DNA from: Rhodococcus spelaei
Lineage (GTDB): Bacteria; Actinomycetota; Actinomycetes; Mycobacteriales; Mycobacteriaceae
Reading direction: 5' to 3'
Assembly: GCF_006704125.1 (NCBI RefSeq)
Contig: NZ_VIGH01000006.1
Location: 291,789 to 355,788 of the forward strand
Length of the DNA stretch: 64,000 bases
Shown here: piece after piece, positions 43,854 through 52,552 of the stretch
Layout of the letters: every line of letters starts with the position of its first letter
How positions within the stretch are numbered: the first letter of the stretch is position 1
The notes under the pieces: generated by a model
Databases searched by the model: none
Told to the model about the DNA's origin: nothing
The model's input: the letters and a program-made list of their open reading frames with translations, nothing else
Made by a program: the position numbers and the translations under genes

Positions 43854-43883
43854 CAGGGACTGACAGCGTCAGATCAGTCCCTG
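43854..43883. terminator. Bidirectional stem-loop between BPL_N 2 and luxR
   Basis: A perfect 10-bp inverted repeat (CAGGGACTGA at 43854-43863 and its complement at 43874-43883) with a 10-nt loop lies between the two convergent genes. The right arm covers the last codons of the regulator gene. Confidence 0.65.
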
Positions 43884-46316
43884 CGTGCGTGCAGCCGCGA
43901 CCGCATCGGCGCGTGAGTGCACACCGAGTTTGCGGTACAAGCTCTGCAACTGGGTCTTGACGGTATTCACCGAGACGAACATCGATGCGGCGACACTCGC
44001 GACGGTGTCGCCGCCGGCGATTCCGGTGAGCACGGCGGCCTCCCGTTCGGTCAACGTCACTGCCGGCGACGGGTGCGGGTACGGTCCGTCAACCCGGGAG
44101 GCGAGTATCTCCTCGAGCGGGGGCACACTCCCGTGCACCTCCAGCGCGTCTCGAATCTCCGGTGGAACGATCAGCAGTGGCCGCACCAACCCACTGTCCT
44201 CCGACAGCGCGACCGCCCGGTTCCACGCGATGCGGGCCGCGGGGTGGTCACCCATGCCGTAGGCGGCCGTCGCCTCGATCAGCAGCGCCTCGAGGCGGAC
44301 CCGCGTGTAGACGACGTCGTGGCCGGTCAGAGCAGAGCAGTGTTTGCGCGCGCTCGTCGGGTTCGCCGCGAGCAGGGCCGCTCTCGCCACGGACAGCCTG
44401 ACCATCGGGTGCATCGGACCGCGGACCCGGCCTGCCCGCTCGAGCACCTGCGCGGCTTCCCCCAACGCAGTCCGAAGATCCATCGACGCCGCACCCAACA
44501 GGGGGCCGGCGAATGCCCCCGGGCCGAGCCAGCGCCGGAACCGGTCGCGGTCCCGGCGCAGACGGTCGAGTCCGACCTCGGGCCGCCCCCGCATCAGGTC
44601 GAGCTGACTGCTGGCGTACGCCACGAACGCCCAGTTCTCACTGAACTCGTCCGAATCGTCCAGGTCGGCGAGGGCTGCCTCGGCCGCCCCGATGTCCAGG
44701 CAATCGAGCCGCTCCAGTGCCCGCGCCGCGATCGCAGGGAGCTCGATCACCGGCGCGAGCGAGCCCGCCCGATCGCCGAACCGCGCTTCCCGCCTCAACC
44801 AGGACGAGGCCCGCCCGGGCTCGCCGAGCACTGCGTGGTGCAGCGCCAACTGTCCCGCGGCCTGCCGTGCTGCGAAGTTGCCGAGATCGTCCGAACCTGT
44901 GTCGACGGCCCGGGTGAGCAGCTCGACGGTCTGCGCGTGGTCACCCCGGAGTTGACTGACCAGCCCCAGATGCATCCAGATCGAGGCAAGCCCGCGTCGA
45001 TCCAGCTCGCCGAAACCGTCACCGGCACACATCGCCAGGTTCACCAGCACGTCGCGGTCGCGGACCGCCGCGTCGTAATCACCATTCCAGCGCATCACAC
45101 ACAATCGCAGCGCTCCCGTCAGGAGTGCCCGCACCGCAGAATCCTGCTCGGCGATCTCGACGACCGAGATGTCCGGCACCGGCCGCATGCGACCACCACG
45201 CCCCGTCAACCCGAGACCGTCCACCAGCAAGCGGGCGTACGACAGGGCCGGATCCGAGCGCACCACAGCTTCGGGAAGTGCACTCAACGCGCGGACGAGT
45301 GTGCCCATGCCGGTGGTGACGATGGTGGGCCAGTCGACAGTGAGGATCTCGCTCAGCAGTATCCAGTCTCGACTGTCGGTCGCGTACCGGAGGGCTTCGA
45401 CGGGGTCGCCGTTGTCCGCGAACCATCGCGCGAGCTTCGCCGAGGCCGCACGCAACGGCACGTCCTCGTCCCGCACCACGATGCGCACCACCGATCTGCG
45501 GAGCGCGGCCGGCCACACCCAGTACGGGTCGGGCGCGGCCGGCATGCGCTGCAACAGGCCGGCACGTTCGAGGTCGCCGAGGGTGCCGGCTGCGTCGTCG
45601 ACACCCAGCACCTCCAGCGCACCGGGAGAAGGCCGACGGACCATCGCGATCGTTCGCGCCGCGGCAGCGACTCTCGGAGGCGAGAGCAGGACCCGCTCGA
45701 CGTACGCGTCGATCTGCGTCTGTACTGCCAGGAACGCGCGCTCCCGCTCCAGGTCCGCATCGCTGCCGAAGACTCGGAGGACACGCTCGGCGAGCGAGAC
45801 GAGGTCGGGATGACCCCCGGTGATCCGGTGCACGTCCCGCGCGGTCCGATCCGACGTCGATGTTCCGCCGCGCTCGAGCAGGTCGCCGACCTCGGCTTCG
45901 GTGAACTCCAACTCCGCCGGGGTGACGACCGTCACGTTCGGATCGGCGAAGCGCACCGCTTCCACGAGACCACCGTCTCGAAGGGTGACCACAATGCTCA
46001 ATCCGGGGTGGTCTTCGTGGATCGCGAGCAATCGCTCCCAGATGCCGGCGTCGCTCAGCTGATCGGGGCGGTACAGGACGAGCACATCGGTATCTGCACG
46101 CACCGCACGGACCGTCTCCGACCAGTACTGGTCGGCGGCGATCTCGGGCTCCGGCGACGCTCTCCGGATCGCGGGACGACCCGGACGGGCCGCGAGCCAC
46201 GCCTCGACGAGAGTGGCCTTCCCGTATCCCGCCGGCCCCCACAGGACGGTCAGTCGGGACTCGTCGAGCATGGAGAACAAGCGCGGGCGCGCCGCGGCCG
46301 CATTGACCGGTACCAC
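43869..46316 (-). CDS. MalT-type LuxR-family transcriptional regulator
   Basis: An 815-residue regulator with an N-terminal STAND-type NTPase, a long TPR-like helical middle and a C-terminal LuxR helix-turn-helix (residues about 752-815: LTEREAAVLTGIAGGDTVAS, then SVNTVKTQLQSLYRKLGVHS). The Walker A reads GPAGYGKAT, with alanine in the place of the usual Thr/Ser after lysine; a threonine follows one position later. The GTG at 46316 has AGGAGG about 6 bases upstream. It is divergent from the NRPS operon across a 343-base region with repeated GTGAATCAC-like sites, so it is the likely activator of that operon, perhaps responding to a small ligand. Confidence 0.9.
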   Translation of the reverse strand: MVPVNAAAARPRLFSMLDESRLTVLWGPAGYGKATLVEAWLAARPGRPAIRRASPEPEIAADQYWSETVRAVRADTDVLVLYRPDQLSDAGIWERLLAIHEDHPGLSIVVTLRDGGLVEAVRFADPNVTVVTPAELEFTEAEVGDLLERGGTSTSDRTARDVHRITGGHPDLVSLAERVLRVFGSDADLERERAFLAVQTQIDAYVERVLLSPPRVAAAARTIAMVRRPSPGALEVLGVDDAAGTLGDLERAGLLQRMPAAPDPYWVWPAALRRSVVRIVVRDEDVPLRAASAKLARWFADNGDPVEALRYATDSRDWILLSEILTVDWPTIVTTGMGTLVRALSALPEAVVRSDPALSYARLLVDGLGLTGRGGRMRPVPDISVVEIAEQDSAVRALLTGALRLCVMRWNGDYDAAVRDRDVLVNLAMCAGDGFGELDRRGLASIWMHLGLVSQLRGDHAQTVELLTRAVDTGSDDLGNFAARQAAGQLALHHAVLGEPGRASSWLRREARFGDRAGSLAPVIELPAIAARALERLDCLDIGAAEAALADLDDSDEFSENWAFVAYASSQLDLMRGRPEVGLDRLRRDRDRFRRWLGPGAFAGPLLGAASMDLRTALGEAAQVLERAGRVRGPMHPMVRLSVARAALLAANPTSARKHCSALTGHDVVYTRVRLEALLIEATAAYGMGDHPAARIAWNRAVALSEDSGLVRPLLIVPPEIRDALEVHGSVPPLEEILASRVDGPYPHPSPAVTLTEREAAVLTGIAGGDTVASVAASMFVSVNTVKTQLQSLYRKLGVHSRADAVAAARTQGLI

Positions 46317-46659
46317 GTAAACCTCCTAGAGCCTCCCCCGTGCCGGAATTAGCCTAGCGATGTCTGATCCACGGGCCGCAGTACATCACGACAGCGTGAC
46401 TGCACTCACACCCCCTCATGCCGTCGGGTGAATTCGGGGGTGAATCACTACCCCGTCACGAGCCACGACCCGATCGAATCGTCGTGTCGTACGTTTCAAT
46501 TCCCCACGGCTCGTACCTGCGAGAGTGGGACACCCCCCCTACCGGACGCCCCATCGAAGAAGAAACTCACCGGGGGCTTCCCCCCGATGCCCCCGAGTGC
46601 CGTCAAGTGATTCACTCCTCGGGTCAAGTTTGCTGAATGTTTGCACCTGGGAGGATGTC
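46317..46659. promoter_or_regulatory. 343-base divergent promoter region with GTGAATCAC-like motifs
   Basis: This is the only gene-free stretch above 300 bases. It holds a direct repeat of GGGTGAAT at 46427 and 46438 (11 bases apart, one helical turn), the second extending to GTGAATCAC (46440-46448), and a matching site GTGATTCAC at 46607-46615 near the NRPS start. A small GC hairpin (CGGGGG-CTT-CCCCCCG, 46571-46586) lies in the presumed leader. GGGAGGA before the ATG at 46660 is the ribosome-binding site. The motifs are candidate LuxR-regulator sites. Confidence 0.5.
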
Positions 46660-49600
46660 ATGTCGACCGCGGCCCACCACACGTCGACGGTTCGTGTAGC
46701 GTCGCGCCGAGCGCAGACCCGCCGACTCGAGCACGTCTTCGAGGCGACCGTGGCGAGGACGCCCCACGCCACTGCACTCGAGTGCGACGGACACACACTC
46801 ACATACGCCGACCTCGAGCAGCGCGCCAACCAGTTGGCCCACTACCTGATCGAACTCCGTGCCGGCGTGGGGGCGCGCGTGGCGATCCTGCTCGAGCGCT
46901 CGCCCGAGACGTACATTGCGCTGCTGGCCGTCCTCAAGGCCGGCGCCGCGTTCGTCCCGATCGACCCGGCCTCCCCCGCCGACCGCATCGACTACATCAC
47001 CACCGACGCCGACGTCGACCTGGTCCTCACCAGTACCCACTTCTCCCCAACTCTCGCCACCCTCGAGGTGCCGTGGATGGAAGTCGACGCCGACGCGATG
47101 CTGATCGCCCAGCAACCGACGACGCGACCGGGTTTCACGTTGTTCCACCGCGACCCGGCCGCATACATCATCTACACCTCCGGCTCGACCGGCCGTCCGA
47201 AGGGCGTGGAGGTCGCCCAGTCGAGCATCTGCAACTTCCTCGACATCGTCCCCACGGTCTACGACGTGCAACCCACCGACCGGGTCTACCAGGGCATGAC
47301 GATCTCGTTCGACTTCTCCATCGAGGAGATCTGGCCGACCTGGGCGGTCGGGGCGACCCTGGTCGCGGGGCCCACGGGCGCCGGGCGGCTCGGCGGCGAC
47401 CTCGCCGACTTCCTCGAGACGCGCGCGATCACGGTCCTGTACTGCGTCCCGACCCTGCTCGCGACCATCCCCCGCGACCTGCCGCTGCTGCGCAACATCC
47501 TGGTCGGGGGCGAAGCCTGCCCCCGTGAGCTCGTCGATCGCTGGGGCCGACCGGGACGACGCATCCTCAACACGTACGGGCCCACCGAGGCGACCGTCAC
47601 CGCGACCTGGTGTGAACTGCTGCCCGGTCGCCCGGTGACCATCGGGGTGCCGTTGCCGACGTATTCGGTGGTCATCATCGACGAGCAGCGGACGCCGCTG
47701 GCCGACGGCGAGGTCGGCGAGATCTGCATCGGCGGGCCGGGGGTGGCGCGCGGCTACGTCGGCCGGCCCGACCTCACCGCCGACCGATTCTTCACCGTGA
47801 CGTTCACCGGGGCACCGCAGCGCATCTACCGCACCGGCGACCTCGGCCGGATTACGCCCGACGGCGAGATCGAGTACCTCGGCCGCGCCGACAGCGAGGT
47901 CAAGATCCGTGGCCACCGCGTCGACCTCGGCGAGATCGAGAGCGTGCTGCTGGTCGACGAGGACGTCGCCAGCGCGGTGGTCTCGCTCGTGACCGTCGCC
48001 GGCGTCGAACAGCTCGCCTCCTGGGCGGTCCTGATGCCCGGCTCGACCATCGGCGTCGACACCCTCGTCGCCCGACTGCACGACGAAGCACACCGGCGCC
48101 TGCCCGACTACATGGTCCCCACCTTCTTCGACATCGTGCCCGAGCTGCCGATGATGCCGAGCGGCAAGGTCGACCGCCCGAAATTGCCCGCGCCGACCGG
48201 CCGTCGTCTCGCGATCACCACCGGCCCCGTGGTGGCGGCCGGAACCGACCTCGAACACGCGCTGCGCGAGCTGTTTTCGGGCTTGCTCGGGCTGCCCGCC
48301 GCGGAGGTCTCGGTAGAGGCGGACTTCTTCACCGACCTCGGCGGGCATTCGCTGGCGGCCGCGCAGCTGGTCACCCGGCTACGCGAGAGCGGCATCGCCC
48401 CGGGTGCGGGCATCCGCGACGTCTACGCCAGCCCGACGGTCCGTTCCCTCGCGGCCCGGCTGGGCGATGTCGCCGCGCCCACCGGTCCCGCCGATCCGAC
48501 CGGGCCCACCGGTCCCGCACCTGATCTGGTTCCCCCGATCGGGAACCGCTCGGTGCGCCGCGCGGGCCTGGTCCAGGGCATCTTCATCCTCGCGGTGCTG
48601 CTGGTGGTCACCGCGCCGGTCTCGATCGTCTACAGCAACCACCACGGCCAGCCCTCGTTCGAGGCCCTGGTCGACCTGCTTGTCGCGACCGTGCCGACCT
48701 ACCTGCTGGTGCGCTGGGTGCTGCCCGTTCTGGCCATACGTCCACTCTCGGCAGGCATCGCGCCGGGACGCTACCGGCTCTGGGGCGCAACATATCTGCG
48801 CCTGTGGATGGTCGAGCACCTGATGATGCTGGCTCCGATGCCGGTACTCAGCGGATCCCCGCTTATGGCGCGGTTCCTGCGCGCCCTCGGCGCCGACGTC
48901 GGCCGCGACACCCACATCGGCACGAGCATCGTCTCCTTCCCCGCGCTGGTGCGTATCGGCGACGGCGCGTCGATCGGCAACAACACCGACATCCGGTCGT
49001 GGCGCGTCGTCGGTCGCGAGGTCGTGGTCGCACCGGTCGTCGTCGGTGCGCGCGCGTTCGTCGCCGCGAACTGCGTGCTCGAACCCGGGACCACGATCGG
49101 TGACGACGCCATGCTCGGGGATCAGTCCGTGCTCTCGGAGGGTGCGAGCATTCCGCCCGGGCACCGGTGGACGGGCTCGCCGCCGGTGCGCGTCGACGCG
49201 CTCGCCCCACGGGTCGAGGCCATGGCCGCGGCCGGTCCGTCGGCCGGGTGGACACCGAAACTGTTGGCCCTCAACGCGTTTGGCATCGTCACGCTCGAGG
49301 CACTGGCCATTGCCACCATCGTGCCCAGCCTCGTGCTGGTATGGGCCGTGCTGCTCGAGTACGGCATGATCGCCTCGCTGCTGGCCACGCTCGCGTCGGG
49401 CTTCGTGTACGTCGTCAGCGTCTGCTTCGTGGTGGCCGTCGGCAAGAAGCTGATCCTGCCCGCCCTGCCCGAGGGGACATTCGATGAGGCTTCCGCACTC
49501 GGGGTACGGAAATGGGCCACGGACAAGCTCTTCGAGATGAGCCTGCTGTACACGAACACGCTGTACGCGACCCTCTACACCGCCCCGTGGCTGCGACTGC

Positions 49601-50640
49601 TCGGCGCCAAGGTCGGTAGCGGCGCCGAGGTGTCGACGGTCTCGCACATCGACCCCGACCTGCTCACGATCAACGACGAGAGCTTCGTTGCGGACATGGC
49701 GAGCCTCGGCGGCTCCTCGTTCTGCAACGGCCGGATGAGCTTCGCGCGGACCGAGATCGGTGCCCGAGCGTTCATCGGCAATGCCGCCGTGCTGCCGAGC
49801 GGCATGAGCACCGGCGAGGGCTCGCTGGTCGGTGTGCTCACCGTGCCGCCGGCGACGGGTGTACCCGCCGACAGTTCCTGGCTCGGCAATCCGGCGATCT
49901 TCCTTCCGGTGCGCCAAGACAGCGGCGACTTCGACGAGAACCTCACCTTCAGTCCTGACCAGGCCGTCCTCGCGCACCGATGGTGGATCGAGTTCTTCCG
50001 AATCGTGCTCCCGCCCACGGCGATCGGCGTCAGCCTGTACTTCTACCTGCTGGGGTTGTCGCAGATCGCCCGGACCACGTCGCTGGCGTGGACGATCGTG
50101 ACCGCACCGCTGCTGGCACTGGTGACCGCCATCGGCGTCGTACTGTTCGCGGCCGCCGTCAAGCGGAACCTGGTCGGCCGCTACCGCCCCCGGGTGGAAC
50201 CGTTGTGGGCGAAATTCGTTCGACGCTCGGAGTTCGCGACCGGCATGTACGAGTCGGCGGCGGTTCCGGTGCTGCTGAACCAGCTGACCGGGACCCCGTA
50301 CCTGCCGATGATGCTGCGCTGGTTCGGCGCCGAGATGGGCAGCCGGGTGTGGATCGGAACCACCTACCTCACCGAGTTCGATCTCGTCCGGATCGGTGAC
50401 GACGCGGTCGTCGGCCCCGGGGTGTCCCTGCAGACGCACCTGTTCGAGGACCGGGTGATGAAGATGTCGACCGTCACGGTCGAGGCCGGTGCCACCGTCG
50501 GGACCCGCGCTGTGGTGCTCTACGACGCCGTCGTCTCCGAACACGCCGAACTCGAGGCACTCTCGCTACTGATGAAGGGCGAGCAACTGCCCGCCCGTAC
50601 CCGTTGGCAGGGCATTCCGGCGCAGGCGGTGCGGTCGTGA
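46660..50640 (+). CDS. Pls/PosA-like non-ribosomal peptide synthetase (A-T-membrane/LbH)
   Basis: A 1326-residue single-module synthetase resembling epsilon-poly-lysine synthetase (Pls) relatives. The adenylation domain (residues about 25-510) has YIIYTSGSTGRPKG (A3), NTYGPTEATV (A5), YRTGDLGR (A7), KIRGHRVDLGEIE (A8) and the catalytic lysine 503 in PSGKVDR (A10). The pocket segment FDFSIEEIW places Asp and Glu at positions equivalent to 235 and 239. The carrier domain has S564 in DLGGHSLAAAQL. A Pro/Thr/Gly linker then leads to six or so membrane spans and three left-handed-beta-helix (hexapeptide) segments, which in Pls catalyse amide formation. There is no condensation or thioesterase domain. 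It would join identical amino acids or couple one to an amine at the membrane. The substrate is unknown; the acidic pocket residue allows a diamino acid. Confidence 0.9.
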   Translation: MSTAAHHTSTVRVASRRAQTRRLEHVFEATVARTPHATALECDGHTLTYADLEQRANQLAHYLIELRAGVGARVAILLERSPETYIALLAVLKAGAAFVPIDPASPADRIDYITTDADVDLVLTSTHFSPTLATLEVPWMEVDADAMLIAQQPTTRPGFTLFHRDPAAYIIYTSGSTGRPKGVEVAQSSICNFLDIVPTVYDVQPTDRVYQGMTISFDFSIEEIWPTWAVGATLVAGPTGAGRLGGDLADFLETRAITVLYCVPTLLATIPRDLPLLRNILVGGEACPRELVDRWGRPGRRILNTYGPTEATVTATWCELLPGRPVTIGVPLPTYSVVIIDEQRTPLADGEVGEICIGGPGVARGYVGRPDLTADRFFTVTFTGAPQRIYRTGDLGRITPDGEIEYLGRADSEVKIRGHRVDLGEIESVLLVDEDVASAVVSLVTVAGVEQLASWAVLMPGSTIGVDTLVARLHDEAHRRLPDYMVPTFFDIVPELPMMPSGKVDRPKLPAPTGRRLAITTGPVVAAGTDLEHALRELFSGLLGLPAAEVSVEADFFTDLGGHSLAAAQLVTRLRESGIAPGAGIRDVYASPTVRSLAARLGDVAAPTGPADPTGPTGPAPDLVPPIGNRSVRRAGLVQGIFILAVLLVVTAPVSIVYSNHHGQPSFEALVDLLVATVPTYLLVRWVLPVLAIRPLSAGIAPGRYRLWGATYLRLWMVEHLMMLAPMPVLSGSPLMARFLRALGADVGRDTHIGTSIVSFPALVRIGDGASIGNNTDIRSWRVVGREVVVAPVVVGARAFVAANCVLEPGTTIGDDAMLGDQSVLSEGASIPPGHRWTGSPPVRVDALAPRVEAMAAAGPSAGWTPKLLALNAFGIVTLEALAIATIVPSLVLVWAVLLEYGMIASLLATLASGFVYVVSVCFVVAVGKKLILPALPEGTFDEASALGVRKWATDKLFEMSLLYTNTLYATLYTAPWLRLLGAKVGSGAEVSTVSHIDPDLLTINDESFVADMASLGGSSFCNGRMSFARTEIGARAFIGNAAVLPSGMSTGEGSLVGVLTVPPATGVPADSSWLGNPAIFLPVRQDSGDFDENLTFSPDQAVLAHRWWIEFFRIVLPPTAIGVSLYFYLLGLSQIARTTSLAWTIVTAPLLALVTAIGVVLFAAAVKRNLVGRYRPRVEPLWAKFVRRSEFATGMYESAAVPVLLNQLTGTPYLPMMLRWFGAEMGSRVWIGTTYLTEFDLVRIGDDAVVGPGVSLQTHLFEDRVMKMSTVTVEAGATVGTRAVVLYDAVVSEHAELEALSLLMKGEQLPARTRWQGIPAQAVRS

Positions 50641-51314
50641 GAACAACGGTGACCCGCCCGCTGGCGCTTGTCTACCGCGGCGGCGCCACCGCACCGGGAT
50701 GCGCGGAATCCGTCGCCGCCCTGCTCGAACGGAGCCGGTGGAACTTCGACGTCCACTTCGTGGGCCCGCGCGAGTACCTCCACATGAACGAGCACACCCT
50801 CGGCTCGGCCGCCCTCTACGCGCAGCCCGGCGGCGACGAGCTGCGCCCGGCGTGGCGCCGGATGCGGCGGCACCGCCACGCCGTCCGCAACTACGTCGCC
50901 GGCGGCGGCCGATACCTGGGCTTCTGCCTCGGAGGCTATCTCGCGGGCGCCACGCCCGGTTTCGACCTGCTCCCCGGCGACGCCGACCGGTACATCACCA
51001 CGGCGCGTGCCGACGTCGCCGATACCGACGCCACCGTGGTGGACGTCGACTGGCGCGGAACTCGCACGGAGCTGTACTTCCAGGACGGCCCGGTCTTCGA
51101 CGTCCGGGCCGACCGGGACCTGGAGGTGCTCGCCTCCTACCCGAACGGCGAGATCGCCGCGCTGACTGCCTCGTTCGGCGCCGGCCGAGTTGGCGTGGTC
51201 GGCCCCCACCCGGAGGCCGACGGCGACTGGTTCGCCGACTCCGGACTGTCCACTCCCGCTGACATCGGCACCAGCGCGGGCCTCGACCTGATCGATGCGG
51301 TGATGACCTCATGA
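50637..51314 (+). CDS. Cytosolic BPL_N-domain protein 3, coupled to the NRPS
   Basis: A 225-residue protein consisting of the BPL_N domain alone, with no signal peptide. The triad is C97 (YLGFCLGGYLAG), H191 and E193 (GVVGPHPEAD), and the motifs PLALVYRGG, GCAESVAALL, YAQPGG and LYFQDGPVF are shared with the other copies. The GTG at 50637 overlaps the NRPS stop (GTGA), so the two proteins are translated together; this makes it the copy most directly tied to the synthetase. It may trim, release or amidate the carrier-bound product, or detoxify it inside the cell. All of these are inference from context. Confidence 0.85.
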   Translation: MRTTVTRPLALVYRGGATAPGCAESVAALLERSRWNFDVHFVGPREYLHMNEHTLGSAALYAQPGGDELRPAWRRMRRHRHAVRNYVAGGGRYLGFCLGGYLAGATPGFDLLPGDADRYITTARADVADTDATVVDVDWRGTRTELYFQDGPVFDVRADRDLEVLASYPNGEIAALTASFGAGRVGVVGPHPEADGDWFADSGLSTPADIGTSAGLDLIDAVMTS

Positions 51315-52552
51315 GCACCCCCCACCCCTCCCCGACCGTGAGCGGCGTCCGCGCCGAGCCTGCTCCCCGGCCGCGTCGCGTCCGCCTGAGCGGGATCGAC
51401 CTGGCCCGAGGGCTTGCCGTCCTGGGCATGGTGGCCGTGCACTCGCTCAACGACTACAACGACGACGGTAAGCCGACCCTGAGCTACACCCTCTCCGCCG
51501 GACACGCCTCGGCAATGTTCGCGGTGCTCGCGGGCGTCGCGATCGCGTTCCTGTCCGGTCGCCGCCGGGTGGCCCGCGGTCCGGCCTCGTACGGGACGGC
51601 CGCGTCGCTCGCCGCTCGCGCCGCCGTGATCGGCGTGATCGGACTGTCGTTGGGGTACACCGACATCGACTACGGCGCGGTGATCCTCCCCTACTACGCG
51701 GTGATGTTCCTGCTCGCGGTGCCGCTGGTCTACCTGAGCACCCGTACCCTCGCGGTGCTGGCCACCGTCGCCGCGGTGGCGACGCCGGTGCTCAGTCAGC
51801 TGGTGCGCCCGCACCTGGGCGAGGCGTTCACCCGCCAGCTCTCCTGGGAAACGTTGCTGCAGCGCCCGTTCGGCACGGTCGGCAACATTCTGTTCACCGG
51901 CGAGTTCCCGGCCGTCGTCTGGATGACCTACGTGATCGTGGGCCTCGTCGTCGGCCGTCTCGACCTCTCGTCCGTCCGCGTCAACGGCGTGCTTGCCGGC
52001 GTCGGTGCGTTCCTGACGACCCTGTCCGCGACGATCTCGTGGATGTTCCTGCACCCGTTCGAGGGGCTGGCTCACCTGCAGGCGGTCTCGGACTCCGACA
52101 CCGTCGACGAGATCCTCACCTTCGGCGCCGACGGAACCGTCCCGACCGACACCTGGTGGTGGTTGACGGTCTCGAATCCACACACCGGCACCCCGCTGGA
52201 TCTGATGGCAACCATCGGCAGCTCGCTGCTGGTTCTGGGACTGTGCCTGCTGTTGTTCCAGGTCGGCACTCCACTCCTCGCGCGCACCGTGCGGATTGTC
52301 ACGGCGCCGCTGGTCGCGATCGGCACGATGTCGCTGACCGTGTACGTCGGCCACATCATGTTCGTCAACTCCGACTTCGACATGTACGACCCCTGGTCGG
52401 GCTATCTGCGCCAGGTCGTGGTGATGTGTGTCTTCGCCGTCGCCTGGCGCGCCACCGCCGGCCGCGGCCCGCTCGAGGGACTGGTCACCGCGATCACCAA
52501 ACGGGTGCGGCGCTGGGTCGAGTCGCGGACGGGCCCGGTGAGCTCGGCGTGA
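51311..52552 (+). CDS. Multi-span membrane acyltransferase-like protein (HGSNAT/DUF418 type)
   Basis: A 413-residue membrane protein with about ten spans. The N-terminal LSGIDLARGLAVLGMVAVHS is the signature of the heparan-alpha-glucosaminide N-acetyltransferase (DUF1624) and DUF418 families, with the conserved His in the first span; MFAVLAGVAIAFLSGRR and TYVIVGLVVGRLDL follow the usual order. The C-terminal part, MSLTVYVGHIMF, is DUF418-like. Such proteins move acyl groups across the membrane onto amines or hydroxyls, or transport small molecules. In this operon it could acylate or export the NRPS product. Its ATG overlaps the BPL_N 3 stop, and its stop overlaps the GTG of BPL_N 4. Confidence 0.82.
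   Translation: MSTPHPSPTVSGVRAEPAPRPRRVRLSGIDLARGLAVLGMVAVHSLNDYNDDGKPTLSYTLSAGHASAMFAVLAGVAIAFLSGRRRVARGPASYGTAASLAARAAVIGVIGLSLGYTDIDYGAVILPYYAVMFLLAVPLVYLSTRTLAVLATVAAVATPVLSQLVRPHLGEAFTRQLSWETLLQRPFGTVGNILFTGEFPAVVWMTYVIVGLVVGRLDLSSVRVNGVLAGVGAFLTTLSATISWMFLHPFEGLAHLQAVSDSDTVDEILTFGADGTVPTDTWWWLTVSNPHTGTPLDLMATIGSSLLVLGLCLLLFQVGTPLLARTVRIVTAPLVAIGTMSLTVYVGHIMFVNSDFDMYDPWSGYLRQVVVMCVFAVAWRATAGRGPLEGLVTAITKRVRRWVESRTGPVSSA

Noticed and set aside
48379..50544. 721-codon minus-strand frame opposite the NRPS
   Set aside because: Its composition (Arg, His, Asp, Gly) is that of an antisense frame; it overlaps conserved NRPS motifs throughout.
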